A program made the position numbers and the translations under genes. This document shows positions 34,958 through 43,893 of a DNA stretch of 53,796 nucleotides, piece by piece (the first letter of the stretch is position 1; each line of letters starts with the position of its first letter). A model generated the notes under the pieces. It was not told the DNA's origin, did not search any database, and saw only the letters and a program-made list of their open reading frames with translations. Origin of the DNA: JACNIZ01 sp964344765 (lineage in GTDB: Bacteria; Planctomycetota; UBA1135); contig CAYFOM010000034.1 in NCBI GenBank assembly GCA_964344765.1, positions 1 to 53,796 of the forward strand, read 5' to 3'.

Positions 34958-35878
34958 ATGTTGATTTCCATCGCCCTTTCTGTGTTTGCCCTCGCCCCGG
35001 CACAACTCCCCGCACCCTCGCCGGAGCAAGCGCCCGGTCGTAACAGCCAGACCCTCGGTCCCTGGGAGGTGGTTCCACCAGGCAGTGCGGTTGTAGTTTC
35101 CGGCGGCGGCGGTTTGTGGGGATGGTTGAACGTGGTCAACGCGTCGATTAGCTTCACCAACGCGATGATTCAGTCGCCGATCGAGGATGCGGGTTATGCC
35201 AACGCCGAAATCGGCACGACGATGGATTTTGTTCATGTACCTGGTGTGGTGAATGGCCCCGGCGCGGATTTGGTGTTGTTTGATGCGCAGTTCGACGTCG
35301 GCGTTTACACGGTCAAAACCAATTACGACGGCTTCACCGCTTCCATTCAGGTCGACACCGCAATCTCGACCTACGCCATCACCCGGCCGTACTACTACGA
35401 ACTCAATCCAACCTTCGCCAACCCCGCCGACGTCATGGGCGTGGAAATTGACCTCAGTGATTTAGGTGTGCCCGAAGGTGAAAGCGTGATCGGCTTCAAG
35501 TTGATTTGCGATAACGATGGCTGCGATCCGATCACGCTGGCGAAGATTGATCGCTTTGCACTGGCGGTTCCACAACTGCAATCCGGTTCTTCGGCGACGC
35601 TGGAATTATCCGGCGCAACCGAAAACGGCTTGGTGGGAATCGGCTACTCGCTAACCGGCACCGGTCCGTCGACGGTGAACGCCGGTCCTTGCGGAATGAT
35701 TAGCGTCGACCTTTCGGCGCCGGTGCAAGTGCTGAACATCGACACCGCCGGTAGCAATGGCAGTCATTCCTTCAGCGGCAATGTGCCGGCGAATGCTAGC
35801 GGCGTGGCCGTGCACTTCCAAGCGCTGGACGTCTCCACTTGCACGCTAAGCAATCAAGTCAGCCGCGTGATTCTCTGA
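34958..35878 (+). CDS. Secreted protein of unknown function sharing a C-terminal domain with the gene at 23074
   Basis: A 306-residue exported protein; the signal peptide is short (1-~15, ALAPAQ). An N-terminal beta-rich part (~25-215) includes DVMGVEIDLSDLGVPEGESV. The last ~80 residues (VGIGYSLTGTGPSTVN, CGMISVDLSAP, HFQALDVSTCTLSN) match the end of the protein at 23074-23859 closely, with two conserved cysteines. The rest of the two proteins differs, so the shared domain is a mobile C-terminal module, perhaps for sorting or surface attachment. Confidence 0.78.
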   Translation: MLISIALSVFALAPAQLPAPSPEQAPGRNSQTLGPWEVVPPGSAVVVSGGGGLWGWLNVVNASISFTNAMIQSPIEDAGYANAEIGTTMDFVHVPGVVNGPGADLVLFDAQFDVGVYTVKTNYDGFTASIQVDTAISTYAITRPYYYELNPTFANPADVMGVEIDLSDLGVPEGESVIGFKLICDNDGCDPITLAKIDRFALAVPQLQSGSSATLELSGATENGLVGIGYSLTGTGPSTVNAGPCGMISVDLSAPVQVLNIDTAGSNGSHSFSGNVPANASGVAVHFQALDVSTCTLSNQVSRVIL

Positions 35879-35880
35879 TC

Positions 35881-36330
35881 TTACTCGTCGAGATACTTCT
35901 CGTAGTAGTAGCGCAGATCGTCCTTATCCCAGCCCAGCTTTTCATAAAGCTTCTGGGCGGCGTTGTTGCTGAACTCGGTTTCCAGCACCAAGCGCACCGC
36001 GTTTTGTTGACGTCCGAAATCTTCAGCGGCACCGATTAACGCAGTCGCTACTCCACCATGGCGCGCGCTTTCGCTTACGTACAAATCGTTCAGAATGTAC
36101 AACGGTCGCATCATCACCGATGAAAACGAAGGATAAAGCTGAACGAAACCCACCGGCTTGTCATCGATCACCGCGACAAAAATCGTCGAGTCGCGTTTCA
36201 TTAAACGGTCGCCAATAAACTTCGACGACGCCGCCATATCGGACGGCTGTTGATAAAACTGCAAATAGCCGTCGAACAAACGGGCGAGGTCGTCTAAATC
36301 AGCAAGCTTGGCGGGGCGGATGGTCACCAT
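35881..36330 (-). CDS. GNAT-family N-acetyltransferase
   Basis: A 149-residue acetyltransferase, complete GNAT fold: MVTIRPAKLADLDDLARLF start, KPVGFVQLYP strand, acetyl-CoA motif LYVSESARHGGVATALI and terminal AQKLYEKLGWDKDDLRYYY. The substrate is unknown. It is convergent with the secreted protein gene, the stops being 2 bp apart. Confidence 0.88.
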   Translation of the reverse strand: MVTIRPAKLADLDDLARLFDGYLQFYQQPSDMAASSKFIGDRLMKRDSTIFVAVIDDKPVGFVQLYPSFSSVMMRPLYILNDLYVSESARHGGVATALIGAAEDFGRQQNAVRLVLETEFSNNAAQKLYEKLGWDKDDLRYYYEKYLDE

Positions 36331-36392
36331 GGTTCCCTATTTTCTAATTCATTTTGGCCAGCGCCACAAGTTGCGATTCGCGCCGCCCACGC

Positions 36393-39300
36393 TCACTTGG
36401 CAGACGTGATGCGCAAACGCAGCGTCTGTCCTTTCTCCAAACTTACCTCTGCACCGCCAACCAGGCTGGCGCCGCGATGTCGTTGATGGGTTTTGGCATC
36501 GACATCCTCGAGGATGTAGTCATCTAGCATTTCGACCGTGAACCACTCCGGGAATTGATTGATCCGCGGCCAATCCATCGGCAGATTTAGCCATTCTTGG
36601 TGGCGCGGGTAATCAAAAACCAACTTGCCACTCCAGGCATCGGCGGCGGTCAAAGTCAGGAACAGCTCATCGCCTTTTCGGTCGGCGCCCAACACCAGGT
36701 CCTCGCGCCAAGGAGATGCATGTACGCCCTGCGATTTCCACAAGCAGTACATGATCGTCGTGCGGGCAAAATTGCCGTCGCCATGCCAGCCTTCGATGAT
36801 GCCGTCGGCTTTTTGCTTGGACCACATTACTTGGATTTCGCTATCCACCCAATCCGCTGCCGACGCCACTGGCTCGCGGTTATAGAGATTGAGCGCACTT
36901 TCGATTGCGTCGGCGTAACCATCCGAGCTTCCGCGTTCCCAATCAAAACTGCGGTAGTGAGGGTCGATGGATTGCAGCGCTTGCAGGGTTGCCGCTTGAT
37001 AGGCTTTGGTGCCGTCGACGAGGTAGACGGCGTAAAAACCGTTGAGCGTATATCCCCAAGTGTCGGCGACACCGGCGTTGGTGGCTTTGCCGGTTTGCGG
37101 ATTGATGGAGTTGTAGAACAACCCATGTTCGTTGCGCCCGACTTCCAGAATTCGATCCAGCATTTCATGGATAGGATCGCGATACTGAATCTGTTTGAAC
37201 GGCCGTGCAAACGAAACCGCCACGTAAAGTTCGCACAGGCCGGAAACGATTTCGCAGCCATGGTCGCGCAATCTCAGGTTGGTGAAATTTCGAGTCGGGT
37301 GCTGATCGCCAAGCAAATAATAGTCACCTAAACGGATGGCCCATTCCAGGTATTTCTCATCGCCGGTCATGAAATAAACTCGCGACAGTGCTTGCAGCAT
37401 TTCGCCGTTGACCTCGACGTTTTTGGAAACGATTTTGCCGTATGGCGTCTCCACCGGCGCGTGCTTCCACATGTCATCCAAGATGGAAATCATCCGATCG
37501 GACCACGCCGTTTTTCCCAGGATTTCGGTCAGTGGCAGCAAACCATCTTTGATGTATTCGGATGCTCCGAACATCAATCGATTTAAATCGACCTTATCCG
37601 CCGCGAAGCCTTTTTTAGCGAAGTCATAAGTATCGGGTAGAGCGCCCAACCTGGAAGTCAGCCGCGTTTCCGATTGCAGCATTTCGGTCATGCGACCTAG
37701 GAAAAGTTCACGATCGACCAACGCCGAGCTCAGCACCATAAAGGGATAGTTGTCGGCGGCAGCGTCTTGCGCGTTCCAATACAAATCGCGTCGATTGCGA
37801 GGGATCAATCCGCTGTCCGGGTCGGCTAGCTTTAACCACCCGTTCAAATAATCGCGACATCGACGCAATCCCTCTGCGGCCAAAAGTCCGTGCTTGCGAG
37901 CCGTTTCAAAACGCGGTTCGTCGGCCTTGCGATAGGGTTTGTTGTCGATGACTTCTACATCCTCCAACCGGAAGTAGAAAGGTTCCTCCTTCATCATCTC
38001 TGGATAAACCTCACCCCACATCGTGGCTCCCGGAGGTTCCACTGTGAACTTATTCGTCGCCATGCGTGTGCGCCCGGCAACTCGCCCGTCATGCCAATAA
38101 ATCTTGGTGTCGGTAGGGATGCGGATCTGCCAGCGCGGAGGTCGGTCAAAAGCAGCCGTCAAAATCGGGCGGTCAATTTGTGGTTGGTAAGGCTCGACTA
38201 ACTGCTTGCACTTGGCGATCAGGGTTAACTCGATCCCATTCCGCGCCATGCTAATCAACAAACCCGAGTCGTGGTTTTTAATCTGCAGCGGAGTGCGCAA
38301 TTCTGCAAATCGAATTTGGTCACTCCGCCCCCACGTCTCGCCACCGAGAACAAGCTCTACATCAGCCGGCAACATCGGCCGCCGCATCGCCGGCTGCACC
38401 AGCACCGATTCCGCCTGGTAGCTCAGTGCTAAATACTCATCCGGCACTTCAAACGCAAAGTGCAATTGCTGCACCGACACCGCACGCTGTGTGCCAGCGC
38501 CGTTTAATGGAATGCCGACCGCGGAACCAGGATGCAGCGTAATGGAAGTTCCATCGGCAAACGATCGCGTGTAGGGCCGAGCCACCACCGGCACCAGATC
38601 GCATTTCCGCACAAAGGTGCGCATTTCATAGCGATAATCGGCACCCTTGCCGCCATGGCCGACGGCTTCGGGCAACTCCTGATCGGTGTTTTGCACCTCG
38701 ACCACATCGCCGTGATCGGCCAACACGCGGCGGAAGATCAGCGGCGACCCCCAGTGGTAATAGCGATCCCACTGCGGCATAGGCTTGGAATGGTAATCCA
38801 AGCGCGTGGTATCAAACTTCACTACACCCCGGGTAGGCCAGGTTCCATTGCGAGCACGTTCGGCCGACGAATATTCAATCGCCGTTTCGTGAATCAGCAC
38901 ATATCCATCCACTGCAGCCTTCTGCAATTGGGGATGCAGTTTGTGTAGGTCGATGTTTGCTTCGGTTTGTTGGGCCGGTCCCGCGCCTGCAGTGGCCAAC
39001 AGCATGACCAACACCATGAAGAATCGCGCAAAGCGAAAGCTGGTCGGTTCAAAACCTAGATGGCGGTAAAACGCATGCGCATCTTTGCGCCGCTGATGGC
39101 TGGTGACCTCCAAGACCTCGCAACCAAGACTTTGCAATTCGGCTTCGGCAGCTTCGACCAGCTGACGGCCTAAGCCTTTGCCTTGGGCCTCAGGATCCAC
39201 ACCCAACGACGTGATCCGCCCCACCGGATGAGGCCGATGCAGCACAACCATTTTGTGCAAGGTGATCACCCCAAGCAAAGCGCCGGGCTCACCAATGACT

Positions 39301-39431
39301 AAGGCAAAGTTGCCCTCTGCCTCCCAGTCATTCCAATTCGCCGCCACACTATCGCCGTCGATCTCAAAACCTTGCGGCGCGATAATGCGCGCAATTTCCG
39401 CTGAGTCCGCTTGGGTTGCGCGACGAATCAC
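36393..39431 (-). CDS. GNAT domain fused in frame to a secreted alpha/alpha-toroid protein
   Basis: A 1012-residue reading frame. Residues ~1-138 are a complete GNAT acetyltransferase (GVDPEAQGKGLGRQLVEAA, AFYRHLGFEPTSFRFARFF). At residue 139 the frame continues straight into MVLVMLLATAGAGPAQQ, a textbook signal peptide with a cleavage site, then ~850 residues of an exported protein with helical pairs resembling six-hairpin glycosidases (AWSDRMISILDDMWK, EYIKDGLLPLTEIL, DTWGYTLNGFYAVYLVDG). Either the GNAT stop was lost, making a fusion with an internal export signal, or two products are made, the second from the ATG at 39017-39015. The GTG start overlaps the VOC gene stop (GTGA). Confidence 0.75.
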   Translation of the reverse strand: MIRRATQADSAEIARIIAPQGFEIDGDSVAANWNDWEAEGNFALVIGEPGALLGVITLHKMVVLHRPHPVGRITSLGVDPEAQGKGLGRQLVEAAEAELQSLGCEVLEVTSHQRRKDAHAFYRHLGFEPTSFRFARFFMVLVMLLATAGAGPAQQTEANIDLHKLHPQLQKAAVDGYVLIHETAIEYSSAERARNGTWPTRGVVKFDTTRLDYHSKPMPQWDRYYHWGSPLIFRRVLADHGDVVEVQNTDQELPEAVGHGGKGADYRYEMRTFVRKCDLVPVVARPYTRSFADGTSITLHPGSAVGIPLNGAGTQRAVSVQQLHFAFEVPDEYLALSYQAESVLVQPAMRRPMLPADVELVLGGETWGRSDQIRFAELRTPLQIKNHDSGLLISMARNGIELTLIAKCKQLVEPYQPQIDRPILTAAFDRPPRWQIRIPTDTKIYWHDGRVAGRTRMATNKFTVEPPGATMWGEVYPEMMKEEPFYFRLEDVEVIDNKPYRKADEPRFETARKHGLLAAEGLRRCRDYLNGWLKLADPDSGLIPRNRRDLYWNAQDAAADNYPFMVLSSALVDRELFLGRMTEMLQSETRLTSRLGALPDTYDFAKKGFAADKVDLNRLMFGASEYIKDGLLPLTEILGKTAWSDRMISILDDMWKHAPVETPYGKIVSKNVEVNGEMLQALSRVYFMTGDEKYLEWAIRLGDYYLLGDQHPTRNFTNLRLRDHGCEIVSGLCELYVAVSFARPFKQIQYRDPIHEMLDRILEVGRNEHGLFYNSINPQTGKATNAGVADTWGYTLNGFYAVYLVDGTKAYQAATLQALQSIDPHYRSFDWERGSSDGYADAIESALNLYNREPVASAADWVDSEIQVMWSKQKADGIIEGWHGDGNFARTTIMYCLWKSQGVHASPWREDLVLGADRKGDELFLTLTAADAWSGKLVFDYPRHQEWLNLPMDWPRINQFPEWFTVEMLDDYILEDVDAKTHQRHRGASLVGGAEVSLEKGQTLRLRITSAK

Positions 39432-39820
39432 TCGCCGTGGCTCGCCGGTGGTTGCCAAAGTTCGACGCGATTGCCGTCCGGGTCCATGACCCAGCCGAAT
39501 TTGCCGAGCTCGCCGTCCTCGGTTTTGTCGTCGACCTCACAACCTTCTTCACGCAGCACGGTAAGCAGCGCATCGAGATCGTCGACGCGATAGTTCACCA
39601 TGAACGGCGCTGTGCTCGGCGCGAAGTAGTCGGAATCGTGATCGAATACGCTCCAAACGGTGCAGCCGCCAGGATTGGGCTGCTCCGGCGTTTGCCAAAG
39701 AAAAACGGCGCCGCCCCATTCGGTCAGATCGAAGCCAAGGTGCTTCTTGTACCAAGCGCGCAGCCGGTCCGGATCTTGGGACTTGATGAAAACACCGCCG
39801 ATTCCTGTGACTCTTTTCAT
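39428..39820 (-). CDS. VOC-family protein
   Basis: A 130-residue glyoxalase-fold protein: GIGGVFIKSQDPDRLRAWYKKHLG, APFMVNYRVDDLDALL, and the terminal FGWVMDPDGNRVELWQPP with the metal-ligand Glu. The first position usually holding His or Gln appears as Gly-Gly-Val, so the metal site may be incomplete. Its stop overlaps the start of the GNAT fusion gene (GTGA). Confidence 0.85.
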   Translation of the reverse strand: MKRVTGIGGVFIKSQDPDRLRAWYKKHLGFDLTEWGGAVFLWQTPEQPNPGGCTVWSVFDHDSDYFAPSTAPFMVNYRVDDLDALLTVLREEGCEVDDKTEDGELGKFGWVMDPDGNRVELWQPPASHGE

Positions 39821-39852
39821 GATTGGATTCCAGATTAGGGCATCACATCAAA

Positions 39853-40788
39853 CTAGGGAAGATTAATTTTGATGCGATAGAGATCCCCTAGGCCATTGCC
39901 AGCCGATTGCCATTGGCTTTTTAGCGAGGCAAGGTCTTGAGCTTTTTCCCGCTTGATTGGACGACGGCTGGTAAACCAAATCTCACCGCCAGTCCCGCGA
40001 AACATCGGGCAAAAATCCAAATGAGGAGTATTGATCGCGCCTGCCATCAGCTCGGCGGTTCCCCAATTGCCATCGTCGCCGCGTTTGCTGATGTAAAGGT
40101 CGCCGCCGCCCAGCCCGTCCGCTCGGGCGGCTCCGAAAACGAGATAGGTTCCACTAGGATCGATCGCGGCGTTGAATTCTGCACCGGCGGAATTGACTCC
40201 TGCGCCCAACGCCACTGCCGGAGCAAATCTATCGCCGTCGGCACGCGCCAGCCAGATGTCTTCCCCACCGGCGCCGCCCTCACGTTCGGCGGTGAAATAC
40301 AAATCGCCGGAAGCGGTCAATGAGGGGTAAAACTCATTCCCGGCGGCATCGACATCGGCGATGTGTTCAGCATGCTGCCATTGGCCGTCGGCCCACCGAG
40401 TACGCCAAATGTTAAATTCACCTGCTTCGGCACCCGCTTCAACAGGACGATTGGAAACGAAATAAAGCAACATGGTTTGCGGTTGGAATGCCGGCTCTAA
40501 ATCGCGCCACTCGCCACTAAAGGTCGCCGTCATTGGCATGCCCCATCCCAACGCCGACCGTTGTGCGTGCATGATTCGCGCTTGCCGCCCCATCTGCAAG
40601 GTGTACAACAAGTGTTCACCGTCGAACGACAACGCGCAATCGCGTTGATCCATTCCATCCGAGATTATTCCTGCGCCGATCAACTGTGGCTGACCAGTGG
40701 CTACGCGGTCTAGCTCAAAATCCTGACCGGTTGTCGCGCAGGACGCGGCCACCAAATAAAGTAGGAATGGTAATGCTGTTTGCTTCAT
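39853..40788 (-). CDS. PD40/WD40-like propeller lipoprotein
   Basis: A 311-residue lipoprotein (lipobox VAASC at ~15). The mature part contains PD40-type blades: LSFDGEHLLYTLQ, LEPAFQPQTMLLYFVSNRP, YPSLTASGDLYFTAE, AAIDPSGTYLVFGAAR and CPMFRGTGGEIWFTSRRP. These are OmpA-associated/TolB-like propellers found outside the cytoplasm; the ligand is unknown. The start overlaps the stop of the TolB-like gene before it (ATGA). Confidence 0.85.
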   Translation of the reverse strand: MKQTALPFLLYLVAASCATTGQDFELDRVATGQPQLIGAGIISDGMDQRDCALSFDGEHLLYTLQMGRQARIMHAQRSALGWGMPMTATFSGEWRDLEPAFQPQTMLLYFVSNRPVEAGAEAGEFNIWRTRWADGQWQHAEHIADVDAAGNEFYPSLTASGDLYFTAEREGGAGGEDIWLARADGDRFAPAVALGAGVNSAGAEFNAAIDPSGTYLVFGAARADGLGGGDLYISKRGDDGNWGTAELMAGAINTPHLDFCPMFRGTGGEIWFTSRRPIKREKAQDLASLKSQWQSAGNGLGDLYRIKINLP

Positions 40789-41699
40789 TGAATCGGTCTC
40801 CAATCCCCTTCTAGCTCGCGGCCGGGGCTACCCGCAATTAAAACGGCATCAGTTGGGTCGTCGACATTCACCGCGTACAAATCCATGTCGCCTTGGCCCC
40901 CGCCTGATCCAAGGGTAAACATGATCCATTTTCCGTCGGCCGACCAAGCCGGATACCAATTGGTTTCCGAGTCATAAATAATTCGCCGGTCACTGCCGTC
41001 GGAGCGAACGATTTCGATGCGAGATTGCTGGCCGTCGTCGCTGTAGAAGGCAAGCCATTCGCCATTCGGCGAGAACTTTGGGGCGCCGTTCGTGCGACCG
41101 TCAGCGACTATGGTGCGCGGGTTTTTGCCGTCGTTATCGGCGACAATTAAATTGGCGCGACCGGCTGGGTCAGCTTTTGCATAAACCACCGAGCTCCCTT
41201 TGGGGTGCCAATGCAAAGCTGCCGAGCCTCCGGGAGATTCGGCGATTTGCCTTCGCTGCTCACTACCATCTACTTTCATGGAGTAGTAATGCGGCTGCTC
41301 TTCGGCTTCCTCGGCCTCGGTACGCCGGGAAACGAAAGTGATGAATTCGCCATCGGGCGCCCACGAAGGCAAATAGTCATGAGCCGGATGATCGGTAAGC
41401 CGACGTTTCCCGCTGCCGTCGGCATTCATAATCCAAACGTCGAAGTTCCCATCTTGGGAACTGTGGTAGGCGATGTGTTTGCCGTCGGGCGACCAGGTCG
41501 GCCAGTTGGCCTTGTCTTCGGCAGTGGTGAGAGCGGTCCATTTCCCCCCGGTGGCGGCGGCGCGGAATATTTGCGCAGCTCCATCGCGACTGGAAGTAAA
41601 AACGACTTCTTGCTCAGGCAGTCCACTAGGATTCGGCGCTTGCGGCTGACATGCCGTCAGGCCGATCATTGCAAAACAGGCGAATACGGTTTTTGTCAC
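40785..41699 (-). CDS. TolB-like PD40 propeller lipoprotein
   Basis: A 304-residue lipoprotein with lipobox GLTAC. Six TolB-type blades follow, each with the pattern WSPDGKHIAYHS, WAPDGEFITFVS, WHPKGSSVVYAK, FSPNGEWLAFYS, WSADGKWIMFTL. The GTG start (41699) gives a normal signal peptide; the ATG further in would be too short. It overlaps the preceding methyltransferase gene by ~74 bp, an unusually long overlap, and the next PD40 gene by 4 bp. Confidence 0.85.
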   Translation of the reverse strand: MTKTVFACFAMIGLTACQPQAPNPSGLPEQEVVFTSSRDGAAQIFRAAATGGKWTALTTAEDKANWPTWSPDGKHIAYHSSQDGNFDVWIMNADGSGKRRLTDHPAHDYLPSWAPDGEFITFVSRRTEAEEAEEQPHYYSMKVDGSEQRRQIAESPGGSAALHWHPKGSSVVYAKADPAGRANLIVADNDGKNPRTIVADGRTNGAPKFSPNGEWLAFYSDDGQQSRIEIVRSDGSDRRIIYDSETNWYPAWSADGKWIMFTLGSGGGQGDMDLYAVNVDDPTDAVLIAGSPGRELEGDWRPIQ

Positions 41700-42141
41700 A
41701 ATCCTCCACGGTTTGGTATTGCGGGAAAAAGTCCGATGGACGCAGTTGGAAATCGGAAAAGGCGTTGAGTAACTTTTCGGATCGGCGGTCAAGGTAGGTC
41801 AACCAAATTCGTTGTTGGAAATCGTTCTGCGCTAGCGTTCGAATGGCGGCGTGCAATTGGCGGAACGATACGTTGAAGAATGGCGGATCGCAAAAGATGA
41901 GGTCGAAGCTTTGCCCAAGCCACTGCGGATCGAGGATATCGAAGTAACGAAAGCCCGGCGTGCCTTCAAATCGGCGGTCGATGTCTAAGCTCACCACCGA
42001 CTTGCCGCTGGCGTGTAAATGCGCGGCTAAGGTGGGCGCGCACAAGCAGCAAATGGAATCAAACGGCTGCATGCGCCGACCGAGCTCATCCAGCGTCGCT
42101 TGGTCGAAGAAGTACTGCTCGTTTCCGTGAAGCTCTTTCAT
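41626..42141 (-). CDS. N6-MTase-like methyltransferase (EFM5/N6AMT2-type fold)
   Basis: A 171-residue class I methyltransferase. Start block ELHGNEQYFFDQATLDEL, SAM-binding region ICCLCAPTLAAHLHASGKSVVSLDID, and the catalytic motif LIFCDPPFFN (D-P-P-F, as in N6-adenine and related lysine methyltransferases). Eukaryotic relatives (EFM5/EEF1AKMT1) methylate elongation factor lysines; the bacterial target is unknown. The ATG at 42141 matches the family start. Confidence 0.78.
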   Translation of the reverse strand: MKELHGNEQYFFDQATLDELGRRMQPFDSICCLCAPTLAAHLHASGKSVVSLDIDRRFEGTPGFRYFDILDPQWLGQSFDLIFCDPPFFNVSFRQLHAAIRTLAQNDFQQRIWLTYLDRRSEKLLNAFSDFQLRPSDFFPQYQTVEDCDKNRIRLFCNDRPDGMSAASAES

Positions 42142-42161
42142 GGCCGCGCGCGACGGAGATC

Positions 42162-42596
42162 CTAGTTGGTCAAGTACTCCAGCAATCGTTGACGCAAAAA
42201 GTAATCCCAACCACCTTCACAACTTTCACGCTGAAACTCCGGAATGTCCTGTGGAAACGATTCGACCGTGGTTTCGATGAACCTCAACTTCGCGCAATCG
42301 TCATCGCCGCTTACTTCGAATCGCACATATGAATCGCCAGGGAAATCGGGATAACGCCAGTTATAAACCAGCAGGTGCGGCGCGTCGGCTTCGGTCACCG
42401 TCCAATAATGATGGAAAACGCGATCGCCCGACTGAACCGGGAAGTCCGTTTTAAACCCCACCTCGGCGCGGAAGTCCGGGATGTTATCGAAAAACCATTC
42501 ACGCATCAGCTCCGGAATGGTCAGCGCGTCCCACAATTTTTGAGCGGAGCACGGGTATTCCTGTTCAACCACAATCGGCGGATCGGTTTTTTTCAT
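42162..42596 (-). CDS. SRPBCC/AHSA1-domain protein
   Basis: A 144-residue START/Bet v1-fold protein: IVVEQEYPCSAQKLWDALT, MREWFFDNIPDF, YNWRYPDFPGDSYVRFEV and a long C-terminal helix GGWDYFLRQRLLEYL. Such AHSA1 proteins bind hydrophobic ligands or act as Hsp90 co-factors. It lies in a same-strand array of small enzymes with gaps of ~10-20 bp. Confidence 0.87.
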   Translation of the reverse strand: MKKTDPPIVVEQEYPCSAQKLWDALTIPELMREWFFDNIPDFRAEVGFKTDFPVQSGDRVFHHYWTVTEADAPHLLVYNWRYPDFPGDSYVRFEVSGDDDCAKLRFIETTVESFPQDIPEFQRESCEGGWDYFLRQRLLEYLTN

Positions 42597-42608
42597 CGCA
42601 AGTCCATC

Positions 42609-43058
42609 CTACCCACGCTGCCAATTTTGGATTTCGACGATATTGCCCTCCGGATCGGCCATGTATTGAAAGGTCAACTTGCCGACGCCATCCACGTAGC
42701 GCTCGGTGAATGCGCCGATGGCGGATCCACCGGCTTCCAACACCTGCTGGGCCACCGCGGCGACGTCGTCGACGGCAAATGCGATATGGGAGAAACCCGG
42801 AGTAGCGGCGTGGATGGGTGTGTGTACGGGCACCTCACCGTAGGAGAAGATTTCCAAAGTCGGACCCTCGTCGCCATAACCGGGCAGGCGCATGTGAATG
42901 CCGCGAATGTGGGCGTCGTCAATGCCGGTCGCCCGCTCCAACCAATCCCCGCTCATATCGCGCTCCGGCGGCAACGGCTTGCAGGCAAACACATCTTGGT
43001 AAAAGCGAACTAAACGCCGCCAGTCCTTGGCGATCAAGTTGGTGTGGGCAAATTTCAT
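42609..43058 (-). CDS. VOC-family protein
   Basis: A 149-residue protein with both VOC halves: FAHTNLIAKDWRRLVRFYQDVF, HIRGIHMRLPGYGDEGPTLEIF, GFSHIAFAVDDVAAVAQQVLEAGG and YMADPEGNIVEIQNW. His-5 region, Glu in LEIF, His in FSHIAF and Glu in VEIQ make a full metal site. The ATG at 43058 is used rather than an upstream TTG. Confidence 0.88.
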   Translation of the reverse strand: MKFAHTNLIAKDWRRLVRFYQDVFACKPLPPERDMSGDWLERATGIDDAHIRGIHMRLPGYGDEGPTLEIFSYGEVPVHTPIHAATPGFSHIAFAVDDVAAVAQQVLEAGGSAIGAFTERYVDGVGKLTFQYMADPEGNIVEIQNWQRG

Positions 43059-43075
43059 CGGCAAAAGCGGACGGC

Positions 43076-43540
43076 TTAACGTCGGGGACCGCCGTCCATC
43101 AATCTTGCCAGAAGCCGTTCGGCCTCGTCGACGATGTGCTGCTCAAATTTCTGCAGCGCCTGATCCGGCGGCAAATCGGTGTAGTAAATCAAATCTCCGC
43201 CGCCGCCGACGTCGCACAGCTCGCGCCACCAGGTGTATAAATATTCGGCGCCCAACTCTTCGCCGACAAATCGCTTTTTCACCGAACGATCGGGTTTGCG
43301 TACCGGGTTGGGATAGGTGCGCGCCCCGCCCGAGTCGACTCGAGTGTTCAAATCGCGGTCGATCTTCAACATTCCCTCGTGCGGCGACATGGTGCCGTCG
43401 ACGATTTGTTGCAAATAGATCATCAACACGGTCCGCACCGCATCCGCCTCGGACGGCAATGAAATTCCAGCACGACGGAAGTCCCGGTCGTCGTCGATCA
43501 GACCAAGCCGAAACATTGCCGCCGCGTGCTGAGGGATCAT
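43076..43540 (-). CDS. Hypothetical protein
   Basis: A 154-residue, charged, probably cytoplasmic and helical protein. Not recognised. Distinct blocks are LYTWWRELCDVGGGGDLIYY and SVKKRFVGEELGAEYLY. It lies between the YciI gene (10 bp upstream) and the VOC gene (17 bp downstream) on the same strand, so it is part of that transcript. Codon use looks like its neighbours, and the frame is intact. Confidence 0.65.
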   Translation of the reverse strand: MIPQHAAAMFRLGLIDDDRDFRRAGISLPSEADAVRTVLMIYLQQIVDGTMSPHEGMLKIDRDLNTRVDSGGARTYPNPVRKPDRSVKKRFVGEELGAEYLYTWWRELCDVGGGGDLIYYTDLPPDQALQKFEQHIVDEAERLLARLMDGGPRR

Positions 43541-43550
43541 CGTGCCGACG

Positions 43551-43856
43551 TCATTCGGATTCCGGCAAAGCCACGCGGAAAGGGAATAAAACGGCAGTCA
43601 TAACGCCTTCTTGGACCGCCGGGTCTTGCTCCATCAATTCCGTCGCAGCGGCTTGATCGGCGGCGCGGAAGATCACAATTCCAAAAGCTTGGGCGTCAGT
43701 GGTCATGGTTCGACCTGCCAATTGCACCACACCTTGTTCAGCCAGACCTTGCAGGTAAGCAAAATGCCGGCCGACGATTTCGGCCTCGGCCTCGGTCGGC
43801 CCATCGGCGAGCATGTTGGCGCGGGCCGGTTGGATTCGGTAGAGAAACTCTTCCAT
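43551..43856 (-). CDS. YciI-like protein
   Basis: A 101-residue protein of the YciI/YCII ferredoxin-like fold: EEFLYRIQPARANMLADGPT, HFAYLQGLAEQG (the expected catalytic His), IFRAADQAAATELMEQDPAV. Characterised relatives dehydrochlorinate chlorinated aromatics or are muconolactone isomerase-like; no substrate is evident. Confidence 0.85.
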   Translation of the reverse strand: MEEFLYRIQPARANMLADGPTEAEAEIVGRHFAYLQGLAEQGVVQLAGRTMTTDAQAFGIVIFRAADQAAATELMEQDPAVQEGVMTAVLFPFRVALPESE

Positions 43857-43893
43857 CGGGTCTTGCCTATTGAACCCTCCCTGCGCGCATGGG

